This document shows positions 7,073 through 16,155 of a stretch of 39,809 nucleotides of DNA, piece after piece; positions within the stretch are counted from its first letter, which is position 1, and each line of letters opens with the position of its first letter. A program made the position numbers and the translations under genes. The notes beneath the pieces were generated by a model. It worked only from the letters and a program-made list of their open reading frames with translations. It had not been told where the DNA came from and did no database searches. The stretch comes from Candidatus Thalassarchaeaceae archaeon (lineage in GTDB: Archaea > Thermoplasmatota > Poseidoniia > Poseidoniales > Thalassarchaeaceae): contig JAQXEV010000118.1 of NCBI GenBank assembly GCA_029250665.1, positions 1 through 39,809 on the forward strand, written 5' to 3'.

Positions 7073-10000
7073 ATGAGCATGCGGTCTGCTGATTTCGGAA
7101 GGTTCGGCGAGCAAAAAGCAGTGCTTGCCGTTACCTGTTTGTTGCTGTTATCCATCTCGCCGATGATGTATGCTTCCGATAATGGTAGCCAATCTCTGAC
7201 CCAATTAGATGAGTCAAAAGCATTCACCGGAATCATCGAACCTTGGTCTGATGGGGAGCAACCTTGGCCTCAACCAGGCCGCCTCGCTCAAAGGACCTCG
7301 GTCGGACCAGCACACTCTCCTGATGGAGGCGCTGGAAGCGGTTCTCCTGCTGATGCTGTGGAACTGGCATCGGTTGTCGACCCGGTTGTGAATTGGGTCT
7401 ACGGGTCGTACTCCATCGGAACTGATGCGCTCGGCACCCCAGTGGCTGATCTCAGCGGACAAATCGATACCGAAGATGCAGCAGCCGAGCGCTGCGGTGG
7501 AGATTCTCTCTTCACGATTATCATTCAGACGGTTGCTGTTGGCGGTAACGACCACAGTGTGATGCGGATTGTCGAAGGTGAGGATGCTGATCTTGCTTGG
7601 GAGGTCGACTTGGGCGCGACTGAGATTGTCAAGGCATCTCCTGTCGTCGTTGACCTTGATGACGACGGAAGTCAGGAAGTCATCGTCGTTTACGATGCGG
7701 CCGGCACGATGTACGTTGATGCTTACTCTCCTCAATTGCAATGCTCGGTGACCGGTTGGTCATCTGGCGGATCGAAGAGCGGGGAATTGCTCTGGACCTA
7801 CAGCGATGATTCTCTGCGAATTAGTAGTAGCGAGGGACCTTACACCTCATCTTTGTTCGGTGGCCATAATCCCACCACCCAGCCACTTCTGGCCGACTTG
7901 GATCTCGATGGTGATGCCGAATTGGTTTTGGCCGCCATCGATGAGATTAGCGATAATCCAGTCGTCGTCGCACTTCCTCTTGCTGCGAATGGCGCTCCGA
8001 CCCCAATTTGGGAGTCGACTCTACAGGATGGAAGCCATCCTTCAGATCCGGCATTCGCGCAGGTTGATGATGAGACTGGCTACGTTCTGTTGACTACTAC
8101 CCTGGCTTCAAGCGGAGCGATGTGGGTTTGGAAATTGGACTCAGAGACTGGTGATCAGAAATGGGGCGGTCTGAGTCTGTCGAATCTTGACGGAGATTCA
8201 GATGTCCCGCACATTCGCTTACCTGGCCCTATTGTAGCTAATCTCGATTCGGATAGCACTCCTGAGATGATTATCACCATCCCGACAGATGCAGATGGTT
8301 CGAGTTCGGTCGATGGCGCCGAGTACCGCGGCCTCGAAATCGATGATGGTAGTGAAATTTGGTCATTCGAGGCGGTCAATGGCTACGCCGACGCCCCTCC
8401 TCTTGCAGTTGATACCGATGACGACGATGTAATCGATAGAGTCTGCTGGGTCTCATGGTATCAAGAGACGACAGCAAGACACGGGCACGCTGGGTGTCAC
8501 GATGTCTCTGGGAACAACCCTCAGCTAGATTGGCACCACGACCTTGAGCAATCGAGCGGCGCGCCGAACGATGAGATTGCTGTGGCGCAACCTGTCTGGA
8601 TGGATATCGATGGAAATGGTGCACCCGAGTTGCTAGTTGCATATGGGCGCACATTGTGGGCTTGGGACGGCGATACCGGGACTCAAGCGGCAATTAATGA
8701 CAATTGGAATGACGAGGTCGAGGTCAACCATCGAACTTGGTCGTCACCTGCTCTGGCAGATATCGATGGCGACGCAACCCTCGACATCATTCTCGGCGAT
8801 ACTGTCGTCTCGACTGCAGTTGCAGATGTTAGACCGCTGCTTGACGGGCGCGCGATTGAATTCAATCCGAGCGCACCCAACCCTGGCGAGGAAGTGACGG
8901 TAACCGCCTTCTTTGAGAACGCGGGAACGGCGGAAGTCGACCGAGCTGTAGATGCAATTCTCTATGCAGACGGTGTCGAAATCGCCCGCCACAGAGCAGA
9001 TACACTCGAGCCGACCGATCCTACGGGTTCTGCCGGCTTCGAATCATTCTCTGTCGATTGGTCGGGAGCACTTGGAGAGTACGAATTTGAACTGGTTCTC
9101 GACCCTTACCAGAATGTCACTCAATCACGCTACGATAACGACGAGCAGGTGACAAGCCTGACAATTGTTCCACCGTATAATGCAACATTCGAAATGCCGA
9201 CCAATCCGGTCAGAGTCAATCCAGGTGATTCAACTCTGAGTCAGCCGACCGTTCGTTCAACCGGACGATTGGCTGGCATCTGGAGCCTCAATGTTGACGC
9301 ATCCGCTTTACCGCAAGGCTGGACTTGGAGCGATGAGACCCCGGGAGGAATATCATCCATCGAGATAGGAACGGATGCAACATGGATGCCTTCTCTGTGG
9401 ATTCATGCACCAACCAACGCAGCCGGCTCAGACGCAGGCTACCTATCCCTAACCCTGACACTTGACGAAGATACAAACGTCAGCGCATCTGGAGTACTAC
9501 CTGTTGAAGCAAATCGAACAAGGGGTCTGTCTATCAGAGGGCCATCAGGCACCACGGGTAGCACAGGCTACGGTCTGATTGGCGACTCAGCAAAGGCTTG
9601 GCTCATCGTCGAAAATCTCGGCAATGCCGATGAGAACTCGATTTCGATGTTCTGGGACAGTACCGCTTGGGATTCAGCCGAGAATAGTCTCGCACTTTAC
9701 GACGAAGATGGAAATGAAATTCCAGCCCTACGCCTCAATGCAGGCGAGCAACGGATTGTCACAGCAAGGCTCGGAGTACCATCCGATGCGGGTCTCGCTG
9801 ACAGCGTCTCGACCCCTCTGACTATGTGCGTAGGAAGTGGAGAGGAGGAGACCTGTCAAACCGTGCAACTAGAATTCATTGCATCTGGCACCATCACCGA
9901 AACCGCTCATCAGTTGAGCATGCCGGAGAGCACACTCGAATGGACAGTTACCGCCGACCTCCCAGCCTCAAATGGAATTCTCGATTGGAAGATATCAGAG

Positions 10001-12724
10001 GCTGGCATGGGCATCGAAAATTGGCTCTGGTCCGCCTCTGGAGCACTTTCGATCTCCGGTGATGACATTACCCTATCTGGGATTCCAGGCTCGAGAGTCA
10101 GCGGAACCCTGTCACTCGAACTCCCTGTGGATTCGCCACCTGCCTACCACGCATTCTCGGATGCAAGCAGTCTCGGAGCTGATCATTCCCTCAGACTCTC
10201 AGTTGAGGTTCTACAGATTTACCGAGCCTCACTTACACTCATCTCCCCTACCGACTCACCACATATGGTTGAGGTCGAGGAAGCAATCCCGACCACCGTC
10301 CGTCTCTACAATCCTGGCAACGGCGAGGACACCTACACCATGTCACACACACTAATCCTCGATGACAACCTCGCCGAAGACCCAGGTGTCCAAGTCACCT
10401 TCAGTAGCGAGGAGATTACTCTGAGCGCCGGCAGCCTACGGACCCTCCCCGTCGAGGTTGTCCTTCCAGACACAACGCCGGCAAGAACTCCGGTTAACAT
10501 CGAAATCACCATGACTAGCGAGGGTGACAGTTCCATATCTTCGACAATTACCCTCACCCTTGAAGCACGTCAGGATCACCGCTGGGAAATTGAACTATCA
10601 GCCCAAGAAACCTCCGTAGAAGACAGAACCTTTGCAGTTAATCCTGGCGACTCATTCATCGTGGAAATTTCTGCCACAAACATTGGTAATCTTCACGATG
10701 ATATCGAAATTGCAGCTTCTGGCATCATAACGCCCGAAGGAACTGATACAGCGACAGATTGGGTCATAGTCGGTGATGCAGAGACATCAGTCGCTGTCAA
10801 TGCCAGCACCTATCTCGAATTAATCATCGAAGTTCCTGAAGGTGCTTGGAACGGAACCACATACGAGGTAAGTGGTACGGCCACCGCCTTCGATGTAGAA
10901 GTGGCTTCATTCTCATTCACAATCGAAGTTGCACATGTGGCTGGATGGACGGCTGTTGCAGCCGATGCAGACCTAGAGATCGACCCCTCGGGGTCGACGG
11001 TTTCACTGAGTATCATCCAGCAGGGCAATGCCCCGACTAGGCCTTACGCGTCTGTTTACGTGACAGGAGAGACAGGGTGGGTTGTCGAAGCGCCAGAGAA
11101 CCTACCAACTCTCGAACCGGGCAACACTGCTCCACTCGACCTCGAAATAACACCGCCTGAAACCGCAAGACACGGACGGACTGTCGAACTTCACATTAAA
11201 CTCAGAGAAGGGGATGGAAGCAGCGAGGCAACCATCACTCTACCACTGCGAGTTGCTGTCATCCACGAGTTCTCACTCGTGGGATTAGGGAATTGGATAG
11301 TCTCCAATGACGGCGGGTACCCTCACGCAGAATTGCAAAACCTCGGCAATGCGCCCACAACGATTTCACTCGAAGTCCTCAGCCTACCGCAGGGTTGGAC
11401 GGTCTCTGGACGAACACATGTTGTAATCGGAGTCGGAGAAGTCACGGGAGTCCCTCTCGAAGTTATTCCTGATTCAGAATGGGATGGATCTTCGAGAACG
11501 ATTCGGATTTTAGCTCAGGATGAGGCGGGGAATCAGCGTGAAATTTCTCTCGATACTCAGTATGAGGATCACTCATGGGCTTCCTCGCCGATTATCGTCG
11601 CAGTAGAGGGCGATAGCGCTCTTCTTGGAATTCACGGCACCTCTCCCGCATCGGAAGTGATGGATGATGCACAATTCAACCTTGATTGGGACTTGCAAGG
11701 GGGTTGGGTTTGGCAGGCGGTTTCTAACGGAGTCGGAACTCAATTGACGGTTGATTCAGACTCCGTTTTACCTTACAGCGCTTACGTCATCGAGCCATCG
11801 AGTCGTTTTGCTACATGCACTATCGATGGCTCGGCGGTTTCGGTCGATGCCGAATGCCAAGTTGGTAATGGCACCGAATCCTTCGCATTCACAGTTATGC
11901 TCATCGACGATGAAGGGTCGATGTTGGATTCTCACGATGGTTTCGTTGCAGCGAATACGACCTCGGATCAGATTAATCTGAGTGCGTCCACTTGGAATCC
12001 GAGTCCGGGAATGAGGACGCTGACTATTCGATTGCTTGATGAGCGCGGAGCCCTCGTCGCTTCGGCCGAGCGAGATTTCGAGATTCGTCGAACCGATTGG
12101 AATGTTGGACTCGTTGGCTTGGAGATCGAAGGGGAGGGTGCTTCTCAGAAGATCAAGGTCCTGACCAAGAGAGAGTATCATCACCTACTCACCGATGCTG
12201 ATTGCAGCATCGAGGTGACTGCTGGATCACACAGTGCAATTCACTCAATCGATGTGACGGGAATATATCCTCCAGAACCTAAGTTGGACCGACCAGATGT
12301 GGAGGATGGAACTGAGATGATTGTGACCATCCAATGCCTATTCCCTTGGGATGAAGATTCTGACTCGAGCGATGATGAGGCTCGATTGATTCTCTCGGGT
12401 GGTTCGATTGAATCTGGTGATGGATTCGAATGGGGGACAGCGCTCGGTTCGGCTGGCTTGGTCATCGTTCTAGCCCTGACTCTGACTTGGATTCTCTACA
12501 ACCAGCGGGAGCGCCGCAAATTGTTAGAGATGACCGAGTCGGTGATTCAGAAAAAGAGTAAGCGAAAGACCCCCGAATTACCGGAAGTGCCCCCGCCTGT
12601 AGCTGAACCTTCAGTAGCAGCCCCTCCACCCGTGATCGAAACGACTGAGGAAGTCCCAGAAATCGAAGAGAGGAACCTGGACGAGTTCGAGAACAGGTTC
12701 AAGCGTCTGACCGGTGGCGAGTGA
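7073..12724 (+). CDS. Giant surface protein: FG-GAP-like repeats, CARDB/Ig-like domains, C-terminal anchor
   Basis: An 1883-residue protein. The ATG at 7073 (or 7079) gives a proper signal peptide with hydrophobic core KAVLAVTCLLLLSISPMMYA; an upstream TTG at 7019 would bury it. Residues about 190-580 contain at least five FG-GAP/VCBS-like elements, such as VVDLDDDGSQEVIVVYD, ADLDLDGDAELVLAAID, MDIDGNGAPELLVAYG and ADIDGDATLDIILGD, suggesting a calcium-binding propeller. A CARDB-like domain follows (about 596-700), then a long run of Ig-like or NEW3-like domains with recurring phrases such as LGNAPTTISLEV and PQGWTVSG. A single membrane helix lies at about 1790-1810, followed by a 70-residue Pro/Glu-rich cytoplasmic tail. 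It is probably a cell-surface adhesin or binding protein; the ligand is unknown. Its TGA overlaps an alternative GTG of the next gene. Confidence 0.88.
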   Translation: MSMRSADFGRFGEQKAVLAVTCLLLLSISPMMYASDNGSQSLTQLDESKAFTGIIEPWSDGEQPWPQPGRLAQRTSVGPAHSPDGGAGSGSPADAVELASVVDPVVNWVYGSYSIGTDALGTPVADLSGQIDTEDAAAERCGGDSLFTIIIQTVAVGGNDHSVMRIVEGEDADLAWEVDLGATEIVKASPVVVDLDDDGSQEVIVVYDAAGTMYVDAYSPQLQCSVTGWSSGGSKSGELLWTYSDDSLRISSSEGPYTSSLFGGHNPTTQPLLADLDLDGDAELVLAAIDEISDNPVVVALPLAANGAPTPIWESTLQDGSHPSDPAFAQVDDETGYVLLTTTLASSGAMWVWKLDSETGDQKWGGLSLSNLDGDSDVPHIRLPGPIVANLDSDSTPEMIITIPTDADGSSSVDGAEYRGLEIDDGSEIWSFEAVNGYADAPPLAVDTDDDDVIDRVCWVSWYQETTARHGHAGCHDVSGNNPQLDWHHDLEQSSGAPNDEIAVAQPVWMDIDGNGAPELLVAYGRTLWAWDGDTGTQAAINDNWNDEVEVNHRTWSSPALADIDGDATLDIILGDTVVSTAVADVRPLLDGRAIEFNPSAPNPGEEVTVTAFFENAGTAEVDRAVDAILYADGVEIARHRADTLEPTDPTGSAGFESFSVDWSGALGEYEFELVLDPYQNVTQSRYDNDEQVTSLTIVPPYNATFEMPTNPVRVNPGDSTLSQPTVRSTGRLAGIWSLNVDASALPQGWTWSDETPGGISSIEIGTDATWMPSLWIHAPTNAAGSDAGYLSLTLTLDEDTNVSASGVLPVEANRTRGLSIRGPSGTTGSTGYGLIGDSAKAWLIVENLGNADENSISMFWDSTAWDSAENSLALYDEDGNEIPALRLNAGEQRIVTARLGVPSDAGLADSVSTPLTMCVGSGEEETCQTVQLEFIASGTITETAHQLSMPESTLEWTVTADLPASNGILDWKISEAGMGIENWLWSASGALSISGDDITLSGIPGSRVSGTLSLELPVDSPPAYHAFSDASSLGADHSLRLSVEVLQIYRASLTLISPTDSPHMVEVEEAIPTTVRLYNPGNGEDTYTMSHTLILDDNLAEDPGVQVTFSSEEITLSAGSLRTLPVEVVLPDTTPARTPVNIEITMTSEGDSSISSTITLTLEARQDHRWEIELSAQETSVEDRTFAVNPGDSFIVEISATNIGNLHDDIEIAASGIITPEGTDTATDWVIVGDAETSVAVNASTYLELIIEVPEGAWNGTTYEVSGTATAFDVEVASFSFTIEVAHVAGWTAVAADADLEIDPSGSTVSLSIIQQGNAPTRPYASVYVTGETGWVVEAPENLPTLEPGNTAPLDLEITPPETARHGRTVELHIKLREGDGSSEATITLPLRVAVIHEFSLVGLGNWIVSNDGGYPHAELQNLGNAPTTISLEVLSLPQGWTVSGRTHVVIGVGEVTGVPLEVIPDSEWDGSSRTIRILAQDEAGNQREISLDTQYEDHSWASSPIIVAVEGDSALLGIHGTSPASEVMDDAQFNLDWDLQGGWVWQAVSNGVGTQLTVDSDSVLPYSAYVIEPSSRFATCTIDGSAVSVDAECQVGNGTESFAFTVMLIDDEGSMLDSHDGFVAANTTSDQINLSASTWNPSPGMRTLTIRLLDERGALVASAERDFEIRRTDWNVGLVGLEIEGEGASQKIKVLTKREYHHLLTDADCSIEVTAGSHSAIHSIDVTGIYPPEPKLDRPDVEDGTEMIVTIQCLFPWDEDSDSSDDEARLILSGGSIESGDGFEWGTALGSAGLVIVLALTLTWILYNQRERRKLLEMTESVIQKKSKRKTPELPEVPPPVAEPSVAAPPPVIETTEEVPEIEERNLDEFENRFKRLTGGE

Positions 12725-12741
12725 CCGCCGAAGGTGGTCCT

Positions 12742-13365
12742 ATGAGTCGCTACATACCCCCCAGCCCATTCTACACATTCGAGCCATTGCGCCACGATCC
12801 TCTAGATATGATTCCGCTGATTCAAGCCTCACAGGGTGGCGACCATTCAGAGATTAAGGCGGTCGAGGAAATTCCCGCATCAATTCTCTCACTTGAGGAG
12901 GGAGAGAAGCCAGAACTCGACCCAGCGATGATGCTATTCCTGACCTGCGTAGCTTGGAAGAAAGATGGCGGGATTCCTGAACCGCTGGATAAGGGAGTGT
13001 CTCGTGAGCGCCTTGGAAGATTCCCAATCGAGGGTGGTGATGCGCTCGCTTATCTTCTGGACAATACCATCGAGAAGGCTCAGGACGGATTGCATGACCT
13101 TCTCGCAAAATTAGCACTCGGCTTCAACGAGGAATACCTCGGCGAAGGAGGGTTCTCTCATGGGGCAGGAGGTCTCGAGTTACGTGGTTGGCTCGACGTG
13201 AAAGAGGTCGTCATTCTGCGTCGAGTAATTCAGCGAGGTAAGTGGTCTGTCGACCCCCAAGAGCCGCTAGATGGCGGGGTTGCAGATGCCTTCCGTCATC
13301 TGACGATTATTCTGCGAGGCGCCGAAAAAAGGCGCTGTGGCCTCTTGATGCGAAGGCATGCTTGA
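12742..13365 (+). CDS. Hypothetical protein downstream of the surface protein
   Basis: A 207-residue protein of no recognised family. The ATG at 12742 is preceded by AAGGTGG; an in-frame GTG at 12721 overlapping the previous stop would add 7 residues. It has no signal peptide or membrane segment. The middle (DPAMMLFLTCVAWKK, DALAYLLDNTIEKAQDGLHDLLAKLALGF) and the end (VKEVVILRRVIQRGK, VADAFRHLTIILRGAEKRR) look helical, and the C-terminus is basic. The 17-base gap suggests co-transcription with the surface-protein gene, so a cytoplasmic role connected with that protein's tail is conceivable, but nothing in the sequence proves it. Confidence 0.7.
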   Translation: MSRYIPPSPFYTFEPLRHDPLDMIPLIQASQGGDHSEIKAVEEIPASILSLEEGEKPELDPAMMLFLTCVAWKKDGGIPEPLDKGVSRERLGRFPIEGGDALAYLLDNTIEKAQDGLHDLLAKLALGFNEEYLGEGGFSHGAGGLELRGWLDVKEVVILRRVIQRGKWSVDPQEPLDGGVADAFRHLTIILRGAEKRRCGLLMRRHA

Positions 13366-13400
13366 ATCGTAGTGAATCGTTCTGCCCGCTTAGTTTCTCT

Positions 13401-14147
13401 TCAAACAAGTCGGAGAGCGTACAATTCGTCATAGATTGGACGAACCTCATCGTGAATCGCTTGGTGAGCAGAGGAGAGTTCGCCTTCGCGGGCTCGATAC
13501 TCTGCAAATTCAGTGGAGTCCCAAACCGCATCATACCAATGCTTGGCCCAGATGCCGTCGCATTGCTTCGGGCCGGATTGCCAAGATAGCATCGCTGAAT
13601 CATAGGGTATGCGAAGAGCGTGACACAATTTGAAGAGCATCGCATTTGGGTCGCGTAGGACGTCTCGCGAGTCAACAATTAGTGGGTTGACGCCGGATTC
13701 TTTGACTCGCTCGACCAGCCTCGCTTGTTGTGGTAGTCCTGTGGCCCAAGCATCGATCGCATCTGTTTTCTTTGCGAGGGAAAGGAGGACCTCGCGCGGG
13801 TCACGAATTAGGAAGCAAGTAGTCATCGAGTTGATCCAGTCAAGTTCCATTCCTTCGGTGATGTGGTGACACATATGTTTCTGGTACCAAATCTTCGAGC
13901 CGTCGGTTGGGTTTCCACCAAGATTCCGGACGACGGCTCGCCAATCGCCCTCGCCATTTTCTATTACTTCACTCGCACCAGCGTGCTGTATTCCGGTCGC
14001 TGCAAGATAGTGGGCGTAAAGCGGCTCATCTGAGCAAAATGTATCGGCGCGGCTATCGAATGAGTACATCATCGCGGTTGAGATATTGCGCGGACCCGAC
14101 CACATTGCAATGTGCTTAACTTGGCTCAACTCAACCACCGCACTCAC
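13401..14147 (-). CDS. Sulfotransferase-like P-loop protein
   Basis: A 248-residue protein with sulfotransferase-type landmarks: an N-terminal strand and PAPS-loop-like segment AMWSGPRNISTAMMYSF (14-30), the acidic DEPLYAHYL (40-48), and the later strand plus conserved Arg in TCFLIRDPREVLLSL (near 109-123). Such enzymes move sulfate from PAPS to an acceptor, though several members of this divergent group have no assigned reaction. It is the last gene of the purC - aminotransferase - sulfotransferase unit and overlaps the aminotransferase stop by 17 bases. From memory, plant branched-chain aminotransferase-like proteins carry a domain beginning with a very similar W-S-x-P-R-x-x-S-T motif fused to a class IV aminotransferase, so the two products here probably act together (inference). 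Confidence 0.75.
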   Translation of the reverse strand: MSAVVELSQVKHIAMWSGPRNISTAMMYSFDSRADTFCSDEPLYAHYLAATGIQHAGASEVIENGEGDWRAVVRNLGGNPTDGSKIWYQKHMCHHITEGMELDWINSMTTCFLIRDPREVLLSLAKKTDAIDAWATGLPQQARLVERVKESGVNPLIVDSRDVLRDPNAMLFKLCHALRIPYDSAMLSWQSGPKQCDGIWAKHWYDAVWDSTEFAEYRAREGELSSAHQAIHDEVRPIYDELYALRLV

Positions 14148-15063
14148 TTCGAATCATCTCGATGTAGAGGTTCTGCAAACGCTCAGCCATCGGTCCGCGT
14201 CGCCCACTACTCATCGGCTCGCCATCATACTCAACAACCGGAGTCAAACCAGCAAAAGTTCCTGTGACGAAAGCCTCGTCGGCAGTTCGAACATCTTCGA
14301 TTGTGAAATCCTTCTCGAAACTCGGGATTGCGTTGGCCTCACAGAGGTCAAGGATTTTTCGACGGGTGATGCCGTCGAGGCAGAATTCACCCGTCGAAGT
14401 CCAAACTTCTCCATCTCTGACGATGAAGAAATGTGTTGAATTGCAAGTCGCTACATTTCCATTCGGGTCGAGCATCAAACCTTCATCGCCACCCTTTCGG
14501 CCAGCATCGAGGCAGCCTGCTATGCAATTGTGCTTAGACAGGCTGTTGATTCGTGGGTCCTGCGCATTCTGTGGTCCACGAATGATGTCAACTGTGACCA
14601 AACTGATACCGTCGATTGCGCGTTGTGGGTTCGCCTCCTTGTATTCCGGGATGATAACAATTGTAGGAGGTCCCGCCACAACCCACGGCGCTTGGTAGGG
14701 AGTTGGTTTGAGGCCACGAGTAATAATCAAGCGAATGTGGACTTGGTCGTGCATCTGGTTAGCACTCACAACCTCTCGAATCCGCGCGAGCATAGTATCT
14801 CGGGAAATTGGAATCTCCAACCCGATGACCTCCGCCCCATGCCAAAGCCGATCTAGATGGTCATCGATGAAAACCAGGACATCCTCGTGTAGACGAAATG
14901 CCTCCCAAACACCATCTCCGAGCAAGAAGCCGGCATCCATCACCGAGACCTTTGCATCTGGACGCCGAAACAACTCACCGTCAATTGAAATCCAAACATC
15001 GGCATTGCGAGGGTCGTCGACGTATTCGTGAGTGCCCACAGCAGACCCTAGGGGCACCAACAT
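14131..15063 (-). CDS. Class IV (fold-type IV) PLP aminotransferase-like protein
   Basis: A 310-residue protein of the branched-chain / D-amino acid aminotransferase fold. Seen are the N-terminal block VSVMDAGFLLGDGVWEAFRL, the PLP lysine Lys177 in NSLSKHNC, LDPNGNVATCNSTHFFIV (199-215), and the closing FVTGTFAGLTPVVEYDG. In the family the segment after GNV normally holds a Glu that contacts the pyridine nitrogen of PLP; here that position is Thr206. It may therefore be a divergent aminotransferase or a lyase-type member and should not be called IlvE on this evidence. It starts 1 base before the purC stop region ends and overlaps the sulfotransferase-like gene by 17 bases, implying a single transcript and coupled translation. 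Confidence 0.85.
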   Translation of the reverse strand: MLVPLGSAVGTHEYVDDPRNADVWISIDGELFRRPDAKVSVMDAGFLLGDGVWEAFRLHEDVLVFIDDHLDRLWHGAEVIGLEIPISRDTMLARIREVVSANQMHDQVHIRLIITRGLKPTPYQAPWVVAGPPTIVIIPEYKEANPQRAIDGISLVTVDIIRGPQNAQDPRINSLSKHNCIAGCLDAGRKGGDEGLMLDPNGNVATCNSTHFFIVRDGEVWTSTGEFCLDGITRRKILDLCEANAIPSFEKDFTIEDVRTADEAFVTGTFAGLTPVVEYDGEPMSSGRRGPMAERLQNLYIEMIRSECGG

Positions 15064-15064
15064 T

Positions 15065-15976
15065 TCAGAATGTCTGACCGGTCAACCGCTCATACATATC
15101 AGCATAAAGAGCCGAAGTCTGGTCAATTATCTCCTGCGGCAAAGCAGGAATCGGAGGCTCCTCAGTACCTGTCTGACGAGCTTCATACAACTCTGCGTGA
15201 TGACCGGTTCCTAGGTAATGTCCACGAACGAATTCCTTCGACAATTGTACAATCTCACCATTTGCGTATGACTCAGCATCCCACCAACGATCTTCATCCA
15301 GCGTGCCGAATGAATCGACAAGCACCGGTACACGGCCAGCGCCAAGAGCGAATTCCTTCTTCCCATCGACGTGAATCAGACCACGTGCACCAGCCTCTAC
15401 CTCGATGATTTCATCGACCTTGACAGCAATGTCGAGAATCGCATCGAACTCTTCGCCAGTCAAATTTGAAATTTCCAAAGCCTCTTCGCGTTCGAGCAAA
15501 CGATCGAACTTCTCGAACTTTGTAGAAACCTCAAGGTACGGTTTCGGCAGTTTCACGCCCTGTTCCAACTCTGTGCCCGGTTCAAACCCGAACTCTTCTG
15601 CTGGCGCATCCCCTCGAGCATACCTACGCCAGCCACTACCAGCCAGATAATGCCTGCAAATGACCTCAAGAGGAACAAACACATTTTCTCTGTCCTTTGC
15701 AATAGCACCAGGTTCTCGGACCACGTCGAATCGTCGTGCTAACACGCGGTCCGGCGCGTTCATCTCGATTACATGCGTATCACAGATGCCCGCCTCCTCA
15801 ACCAATTGGAACCAATGACAGGAAGTGCGGTTGAGGGATTCACCCTTTCGAGGTATGAGGCTTGGGATGATTTGATCGAAGACAGATATTTGGTCAGTAT
15901 AGCGAAATTCGATGATATTGGGATCATCCGTGCTCCATACCTGTTTCACTTTGCCATGGTAAATCATCTCGCCCAT
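15065..15976 (-). CDS. purC: Phosphoribosylaminoimidazole-succinocarboxamide synthase (SAICAR synthetase)
   Basis: A 303-residue SAICAR synthetase joining CAIR and aspartate with ATP in purine synthesis. Recognisable segments are YHGKVKQVWSTDDPNIIEFRYTDQISVFDQ at the N-terminus (nucleotide site), NAPDRVLARRFDVVREPGAI, VPLEVICRHYLAGSGWRRY, GLIHVDGKKEFALG and the C-terminal VLVDSFGTLDEDRWW. The ATG at 15976 follows AGGGGCGAT; a further upstream ATG at 16009 would add 11 residues with no family match. It heads a minus-strand operon with the aminotransferase-like and sulfotransferase-like genes (1 base between the first two). Its upstream region is shared with the divergent ABC importer, including the 16-bp palindrome at 16085-16100. 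The length is on the long side for bacterial PurC but normal for the yeast-like form. Confidence 0.95.
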   Translation of the reverse strand: MGEMIYHGKVKQVWSTDDPNIIEFRYTDQISVFDQIIPSLIPRKGESLNRTSCHWFQLVEEAGICDTHVIEMNAPDRVLARRFDVVREPGAIAKDRENVFVPLEVICRHYLAGSGWRRYARGDAPAEEFGFEPGTELEQGVKLPKPYLEVSTKFEKFDRLLEREEALEISNLTGEEFDAILDIAVKVDEIIEVEAGARGLIHVDGKKEFALGAGRVPVLVDSFGTLDEDRWWDAESYANGEIVQLSKEFVRGHYLGTGHHAELYEARQTGTEEPPIPALPQEIIDQTSALYADMYERLTGQTF

Positions 15977-16084
15977 ATCGCCCCTGCCGTGCCAGCCGCC
16001 GATGAACATTGCTGATGCTCAAATTCAATTTGTGATGTGGGATTTGAGAATTTGATTACCTTTGACGCTCCGTATGAGCAGGAA

Positions 16085-16100
16085 TTCTCACATGTGAGAA
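16085..16100. promoter_or_regulatory. 16-bp perfect palindrome, probable operator
   Basis: TTCTCACATGTGAGAA is a perfect 16-base palindrome in the 178-base space between the divergent purC and ABC-importer genes. It ends 27 bases upstream of the TATA-like element at 16127-16131. A dimeric regulator site is the simplest reading; the regulator is unknown. Confidence 0.65.
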
Positions 16101-16116
16101 AGGTACGATGCAACGC

Positions 16117-16155
16117 GGGTCGAGTCTATATCCGGACTTCGACCCGTCTGACTCG
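16117..16155 (+). promoter_or_regulatory. TATA-type promoter inside an inverted repeat, probably leaderless
   Basis: CTATATCC has its TATAT at 16127-16131, centred 26 bases before the GTG at 16155, the spacing expected when archaeal transcription starts at the start codon itself. The element lies between the arms GGGTCGAGTC (16117-16126) and GACTTCGACCC (16135-16145), an inverted repeat with one bulged base. No Shine-Dalgarno is present, which fits a leaderless transcript. Confidence 0.6.

Noticed and set aside
7027-7092. 21-codon frame that could be a leader peptide
   Set aside because: It overlaps the surface-protein start, and has no ribosome-binding site; too short to support.
6799-7236. 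145-residue minus-strand open frame opposite the start of the 1883-residue gene
   Set aside because: It overlaps rpoE1 and the surface-protein signal peptide, has no family features, and disappears once the two real starts are set.
13319-13335. GCGCC-GAAAAA-GGCGC hairpin
   Set aside because: It lies inside the coding region of the 207-residue gene, 30 bases before its stop, with no T-tract.
14131-15063. Calling the class IV aminotransferase IlvE
   Set aside because: The PLP-contacting Glu is replaced and the sulfotransferase-like partner points away from ordinary branched-chain transamination.
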